From JAZQLP01 sp045629205 (GTDB lineage: Bacteria > Bacillota > Clostridia > Oscillospirales > UBA644), in assembly GCA_045629205.1 (NCBI GenBank), contig JAZQQT010000201.1, positions 1-9,791 of the forward strand: a stretch of DNA of 9,791 nucleotides. The letters are read 5' to 3'. The notes beneath the pieces are model-generated. The model searched no databases. It was not told the origin of the DNA and worked only from the letters and a program-made list of their open reading frames with translations. A program made the position numbers and the translations under genes. Positions 6,346 to 9,791 of the stretch are shown here, piece after piece (position 1 is the first letter of the stretch; the number at the start of each line of letters is the position of its first letter).

Positions 6346-6681
6346 ATGTCAGCATTAAATGATTTGATAGCGCAGATTCCGGATGAATCGTTGCGTGAAA
6401 GAATACAAAAAGAGGTCAACAAACTTGCCAAGCAGAAAAAATTCGGCTTGGTGTTTGAGGATCACATTCCGGAATGCACCCCGCTTTACGATATTCCCGT
6501 GAAGCGTGGGGCTTTGGTTGCGCTCAAAGGCGGCAACATCAAGGAGAATTACTTTGTCAAGTTGATCACGATATTATTGCGGATGGTGATACGGTCAGTA
6601 AGCATAGTTTCCGCTTGCCCGAAACGGTTCGTGCGCGGCAGGAGGCAGACGGCAAGGAATACGAAAACCATCTGTTTGTAA
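6346..6681 (+). pseudogene. 5' remnant of a type III-like DNA methyltransferase (mod), fused out of frame
   Basis: Residues 1-70 (MSALNDLIAQIPDESLRERI..., KKFGLVFEDHIPECTPLYDIPVKRG, LVALKGGNIKENYF) match the conserved N-terminal segment I know from Clostridia site-specific DNA methyltransferases of type III (Mod) systems, which precedes the catalytic DPPY domain. The catalytic domain and everything after it are missing. From about residue 71 the frame reads through unrelated DNA and stops at 6679-6681, giving a 111-aa product with no plausible fold at its end. AAGGAG (6332-6337) and ATG 6346 are intact, so the stump is probably still translated and couples to downstream genes. It lies 25 bases after the DuOB-like gene, showing that the methyltransferase once belonged to the DUF488 operon. 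Confidence 0.7.
6558..6680 (+). pseudogene. internal fragment of a type III-like restriction helicase (res)
   Basis: Two frames away from the mod stump, 6558-6680 reads VDHDIIADGDTVSKHSF, then RLPETVRARQEADGKEYENHLFV. This resembles the region near the C-terminal nuclease part of DEAD/DEAH-box type III Res proteins, where DGKEYENHLFV precedes the nuclease domain. Only about 41 codons survive and no start codon serves them. The fragment ends exactly where the ribosome site of the response regulator begins, and by chance it is in frame with that gene. It shows that both mod and res were present and that most of each was deleted. The assignment is by remembered pattern; confidence is moderate. 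Confidence 0.55.
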
Positions 6682-6695
6682 GGAGAGATTACGGT

Positions 6696-7418
6696 ATGCG
6701 CATTTTGGTATGCGACGATAACGCGGCGTTCGGAAAAGAGTTAGCGCAGAAAATAAACAGTTATGTCCTTTCGTCGGATTTTTACACCGATGATTTCAAG
6801 CTTGATTGCTATAACGATCCCAAGCAAGTGATTCCTCATATGGAATCCCACGACGTTGATATACTTTTTTTGGATATTTCAATGCCGGAGATCGACGGAT
6901 TTGAGATCGCCCAATACGTTGCTGAAAGAGAATTGGATACTCTTTTGATTTTCATTTCAAATCTGGAAGACAGGGTGTTCAGTTCTTTTAAGTATCGCCC
7001 TTTTAGGTTCATAAGAAAAACAGATTACGAAAAGGAACTGTATGCGGCTATAAGAGATGCTGTATATGATTTATCATTAAGGTACAAGTGCATAACCATT
7101 TCAAAGTACAATGAGATAACACCAGTCAAACTGTCAAGGATCATTTACGCTGAAAAAGAACCGCGCACTAATTACGTGGTAATCCATTGCCTGGGAGATG
7201 ATTACAGAATCCGTACAAGCATAACGGAATTGCAGGCTTTAATAAATGATTACCGTTTCGTAATGCCGGCGTCAAGCGCGATAATCAATCTTGAGCACGT
7301 CGTTCAAATATCGAATCATACCGTATTCCTTGACGGCGGATATAAATACTTTATTAATTCATCAAAATACCTAAAAACTTTTACCGAAAGGTTTATGAGT
7401 TATATGAGGGGGATATAA
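6696..7418 (+). CDS. LytTR-family response regulator
   Basis: This 240-aa transcription regulator has an N-terminal receiver domain (1-125) with acidic pocket D7/D8, phosphoacceptor D60 in DILFLDISMPEIDG, and K108 in the position of the conserved lysine. A C-terminal LytTR DNA-binding domain follows (about 133-237; RIIYAEKEPRTNYVVIHC, VMPASSAIINLEHV, VFLDGGYKYFI). AgrA/VirR/ComE-type regulators of this class bind paired direct repeats through the LytTR domain when phosphorylated by a GHKL kinase. ATG 6696 is chosen because AAGGAG (6680-6685) lies ten bases upstream. The open frame extends further 5' only through the res fragment. It ends at 7418, directly abutting the kinase start. No promoter of its own is visible, so it is probably transcribed from the DUF488 operon. 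Confidence 0.92.
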   Translation: MRILVCDDNAAFGKELAQKINSYVLSSDFYTDDFKLDCYNDPKQVIPHMESHDVDILFLDISMPEIDGFEIAQYVAERELDTLLIFISNLEDRVFSSFKYRPFRFIRKTDYEKELYAAIRDAVYDLSLRYKCITISKYNEITPVKLSRIIYAEKEPRTNYVVIHCLGDDYRIRTSITELQALINDYRFVMPASSAIINLEHVVQISNHTVFLDGGYKYFINSSKYLKTFTERFMSYMRGI

Positions 7419-8714
7419 ATGGAGCTGTTCGTTGAAATACTCGCCAACCTGTATGATACAGTCATAGGAATCGTATTTATTACATACTTTTGTAGCAAGA
7501 AGCTACGCGATAATAAGATTTGCCTTCTGTTTATGCTGCTGACGTTTGCGATATCCACCGTCTTTCTTTTCGTCGAAGTCCACGTTATCGTTCATTCCGT
7601 CATTATCCTGGCGGCGCTGTTTCTGTACGCGGCGCTGATCAATAAAGGAATGAATCTGAGAACGATAATCGCGCCGATCATTTTCGAGGGAGTTTTGATC
7701 GCATCCAGCACGATATTGATTTTTGTACTCAGCAACATATTCAAAGTCAACGTATTGGAGCTCATATCCGTTTTCGGTTTTCACCGCCTTCTGTTTTTAT
7801 TCCTGTGCAAGATACTTGTGACGTCCGTTTTGCTCATTGCCCTGCGCTTTTTCGTTCCGGGAACGCATTACAGGACGGTAGAACTCATATTGTATCTGCT
7901 CTCACCTGTAATGACAGTCGTTATGCTTTCCACGCTGATTTCCGTCAGTACCGATGCGAACGCCGAAAAGTATTATCCCGCTATCGCGTTGTCGTCAGTG
8001 GGACTGGTCGTTACAAACATTTTAACGCTGCTCTTTTTCAATAAATCGTCAAAAATGAAAGAAAAAGAACACGAAATGGAACTGTTGAACCAGCTTGCCG
8101 CATCCGAACAAAAGCGCTACGCCGAGACCGAGAGTATGTACGAATCGATCCGTATAATAAAGCACGATCTCAAAGAACAGTTGTCATATATAGAAAGCAA
8201 ATTCGCCGGTGGGATACCGTCCGAGGCGGAACAGATGCTTTCATCTATAAATAATACTATATCGGCTACCGCATATATGGCTCATACCGGGAACCGGGTA
8301 ATAGATAATATTTTATACGCAAAAATGTCTTCGAATCCGGATATTCACTTTATCATTACGGGTACCATTTACGGTATAGACGGTTTTGAAGAAACAAAGA
8401 TTGTCTCTTTGTTTTTCAATATGCTCGACAATGCGATAGAAGCTGTGAGCAATGAGGGCGAAAAGGTGATTGAATTGTCTTTCTCGCACAAAGGCAAATA
8501 CTGGAACATAAACTGCAAGAATCCCGTAAAACGGTCGGTCCTGACCGAAAACCCCGACCTTAATACCACAAAAGCCGATAAAAAAGCGCACGGATACGGC
8601 GTAAAGAGCATGAAAAGAATAGTAGAATCGCTGAACGGGATGATAGAGTTTTACGAAACCGACGGCTGCTTCTGCTGCCATATCGCGCTACCGATAGAGA
8701 GTATCAAAGAATAA
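7419..8714 (+). CDS. AgrC-like GHKL sensor histidine kinase
   Basis: This 431-aa membrane kinase has an N-terminal part (about 1-208) with six or seven hydrophobic segments and little extracytoplasmic loop, as in peptide-sensing AgrC/HPK10 kinases. A charged helix (210-245) leads to the phosphorylation site H249 in IRIIKHDLKEQ. The GHKL ATPase domain follows, with the N-box NMLDNAIEAV (334-343) and G-box HGYGVKSMKRIVE (391-403). It partners the response regulator immediately upstream, from which it is separated by zero bases; GAGGGGG before the ATG serves as ribosome site. No agrB or agrD-type signal peptide gene lies in the window, so the stimulus is unknown. GC is clearly higher than in the DUF488 genes (28 of 60 bases at 8101-8160 versus 17 of 60 at 6121-6180), suggesting separate origins. 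Confidence 0.92.
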   Translation: MELFVEILANLYDTVIGIVFITYFCSKKLRDNKICLLFMLLTFAISTVFLFVEVHVIVHSVIILAALFLYAALINKGMNLRTIIAPIIFEGVLIASSTILIFVLSNIFKVNVLELISVFGFHRLLFLFLCKILVTSVLLIALRFFVPGTHYRTVELILYLLSPVMTVVMLSTLISVSTDANAEKYYPAIALSSVGLVVTNILTLLFFNKSSKMKEKEHEMELLNQLAASEQKRYAETESMYESIRIIKHDLKEQLSYIESKFAGGIPSEAEQMLSSINNTISATAYMAHTGNRVIDNILYAKMSSNPDIHFIITGTIYGIDGFEETKIVSLFFNMLDNAIEAVSNEGEKVIELSFSHKGKYWNINCKNPVKRSVLTENPDLNTTKADKKAHGYGVKSMKRIVESLNGMIEFYETDGCFCCHIALPIESIKE

Positions 8715-8773
8715 TTGGCGTAAAAATCCAAAAAACACTGTTTTAAAGCAGTTCAATAATGGCAACAAATAAT

Positions 8774-8804
8774 AAGGGCTCAATAGAGCCCTTTTATTTT
8801 TTTT
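8774..8804 (+). terminator. Rho-independent terminator after the kinase
   Basis: An 8-bp stem (8774-8781 with 8786-8793) with an AATA loop is followed by a long T-rich run to 8804. It ends the operon 60 bases past the kinase stop. Confidence 0.9.
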
Positions 8805-8811
8805 GGTTTCA

Positions 8812-8844
8812 TTTGCACCAACAATTTGATGTTTTGCACCAACA
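8812..8844 (+). promoter_or_regulatory. paired direct repeats, candidate LytTR-regulator binding site
   Basis: TTTGCACCAACA occurs perfectly at 8812-8823 and 8833-8844, a 21-base period (two helical turns). That is the usual spacing of AgrA/ComE/VirR-type LytTR sites. It lies between the two-component operon and the lipoprotein gene. A weak TATTGT (8864-8869) is a possible -10 with no good -35, as expected for an activator-dependent promoter. Confidence 0.6.
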
Positions 8845-8869
8845 TTTATTCAAATCCATAAATTATTGT

Positions 8870-8886
8870 ACTCTTAGGTAAAGAGT
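8870..8886 (+). other. small hairpin in the lipoprotein leader
   Basis: ACTCTT (8870-8875) and AAGAGT (8881-8886) form a 6-bp stem with a 5-base loop and a short T run after it. It is too weak to call a terminator. It may sit at or just after the transcription start of the lipoprotein gene. Confidence 0.25.
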
Positions 8887-8949
8887 TTTCCCAAAAATTC
8901 TTTAGCACGCTATTCACTCTGCTCATTTTTTATCAGGAGGGGTTAACAA

Positions 8950-9791
8950 ATGAAATGGTCAACGATTGCGTTCTTTCTTCTATCATGTATTATGCTAACG
9001 AGCTTAATGGTTTCGTGCGGCATACCGCAAGACAACGAATCAAACGGCGAAGCATCGATTATCGTATCGTCTGACACGGATGACCACCATACATCACTGG
9101 ATGATACTGCGAGCAAACCTGAAAATTCCACCTCTTGGGAGATACCCGAAGATATCGATAATCCGTCGCAGGGGCTCGAACTTGCTGAATCCTATTCCAA
9201 AGAACATGGCGGTTGCTATGTTGTTGTCGGGATCGGCACGTGTGAGGATACCGATATAGTTATCCCCAGCACGGTGAACGGAATGCCTGTGTTGGAAATT
9301 GCAGACAGAGCGTTTTACCAAAATAACAGGATAAAAAGCATTTACTGTGGAAATCGCGTGACAAAGATAGGAAAACAAGCATTTCAAGAGTGCAAGAATC
9401 TTAAAAAGGTTGTCATATTATCTAAAGACAAATACCATTGGAGAAGCTCAACTGTCACGAAAATCCTTTCCCAACAGCAATATTGCGGCGACATCATCAA
9501 TTTCAAGACCTATTCCAAGTCGTATAAAAACAAAAAGCGTCACGAAAATGCAAAGGAAAACTGGGCGGTTTTCTCCGATGTGAACGAGCCGATCATTGAC
9601 CGTGAGGTTTTTCTCAAGGTTGCCGAGAGGCGAGGCAAAGTTCACAACAAAAAGAGGAAGAACGCCGAGCAACATATGTTTTCGGGACTGCTTGTCTGCT
9701 CCGACTGCGGAGGTAATCTGCATTTTCATTTCAATCAGGGCAATCGGGATATTCAATATTTCAACTGTTCCAACAACAATAGCCGAAACCG
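8950..9791 (+). CDS. BspA-like LRR lipoprotein fused in frame to a serine-recombinase C-terminal region (runs off window)
   Basis: The frame is open from ATG 8950 (AGGAGGGG 10 bases upstream) to the edge, at least 280 codons. Residues 1-22 are a lipoprotein signal with lipobox MVSC (C23). Residues 24-95 are a low-complexity Ser/Asp/Asn linker. Residues 103-157 match BspA-type leucine-rich repeats (IVIPSTVNGMPVLEIADRAF, then VTKIGKQAFQECKNLKKVVI). From S158 (9421) it becomes a large serine recombinase: the Recombinase domain (DKYHWRSSTVTKILSQQQYCGDI, then VNEPIIDREVFLKV) and a zinc ribbon with C250-x2-C253 and C273. The recombinase's catalytic resolvase domain is absent. An exported recombinase makes no biological sense, so this is best read as a deletion or insertion scar, or an assembly join, that happens to keep frame. 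The lipoprotein is probably the target of the LytTR regulator. Confidence 0.75.
   Translation, partial: MKWSTIAFFLLSCIMLTSLMVSCGIPQDNESNGEASIIVSSDTDDHHTSLDDTASKPENSTSWEIPEDIDNPSQGLELAESYSKEHGGCYVVVGIGTCEDTDIVIPSTVNGMPVLEIADRAFYQNNRIKSIYCGNRVTKIGKQAFQECKNLKKVVILSKDKYHWRSSTVTKILSQQQYCGDIINFKTYSKSYKNKKRHENAKENWAVFSDVNEPIIDREVFLKVAERRGKVHNKKRKNAEQHMFSGLLVCSDCGGNLHFHFNQGNRDIQYFNCSNNNSRN

Noticed and set aside
6474..6695. An N-terminal extension of the response regulator back to 6474 in the same open frame (a 314-aa protein)
   Set aside because: The extra sequence is mod shadow plus the res fragment. A good ribosome site precedes ATG 6696, and receiver domains normally begin with a pattern like MRILVCDD.
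6696..8714. A complete agr quorum-sensing locus
   Set aside because: The kinase and regulator resemble AgrC/AgrA, but no agrB-like protease or agrD-like peptide gene was found between 6320 and 8950.
8720..8760. A second terminator (ACTG/CAGT pairing) before the one at 8774
   Set aside because: The stem is only about four pairs and lacks a T run; the strong terminator lies just after it.
8812..8844. Start of a CRISPR array
   Set aside because: There are only two copies, 12 bases each with a 9-base gap; no cas genes are present. The geometry fits a LytTR binding site instead.

Overview
The window looks like an accessory, mosaic stretch of chromosome from a low-to-moderate GC Gram-positive anaerobe, most likely a gut Clostridia (Ruminococcaceae/Oscillospiraceae-like). 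The evidence is AGGAGG-type ribosome sites, Clostridia-type TnpV and large-serine-recombinase sequences, a BspA-like lipoprotein and a GHKL/LytTR two-component pair. The genus is an inference.

Layout. 1-1749 (minus strand) is the N-terminal 583 codons of an NhaC-type Na+/H+ antiporter with a clear promoter; its 3' end lies outside the window. 1891-2023 holds the broken C-terminal tail of a serine recombinase. It is followed by a structured non-coding stretch (three hairpins, 2030-2211) and then a two-gene transposon cassette: a 58-aa protein and TnpV, ending in a strong terminator (2836-2868). The ribosome site of the 58-aa gene lies inside an 18-bp hairpin. 2871-4585 is a type IV AbiE toxin-antitoxin operon (abiEi, abiEii). 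Its promoter has a repeat lying exactly between the -35 and -10 boxes.

4646-6320 is a compact AT-rich operon of two diverged DUF488 genes and a third gene that may be a 'dual OB' family protein. It runs straight into a 5' remnant of a type III-like DNA methyltransferase (mod), which is fused by deletion to a short internal piece of its helicase/nuclease partner (res). Res homology stops just before a LytTR response regulator and a GHKL sensor kinase (6696-8714), which have visibly higher GC. The likely history is a DUF488-DUF488-DuOB-mod-res defence operon whose RM core was deleted and whose transcription now feeds a two-component system.

After a terminator (8774-8804), a pair of 12-bp direct repeats at a 21-bp period (8812-8844), the usual geometry of LytTR sites, precedes a lipoprotein gene (8950-). 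That gene begins as a BspA-like leucine-rich-repeat lipoprotein and, at about codon 158, continues in frame into the Recombinase and zinc-ribbon domains of a large serine recombinase running off the window. Recombinase sequence in the same orientation therefore flanks about 7.5 kb of defence and signalling cargo. Family assignments rest on remembered sequence patterns, not on searches.
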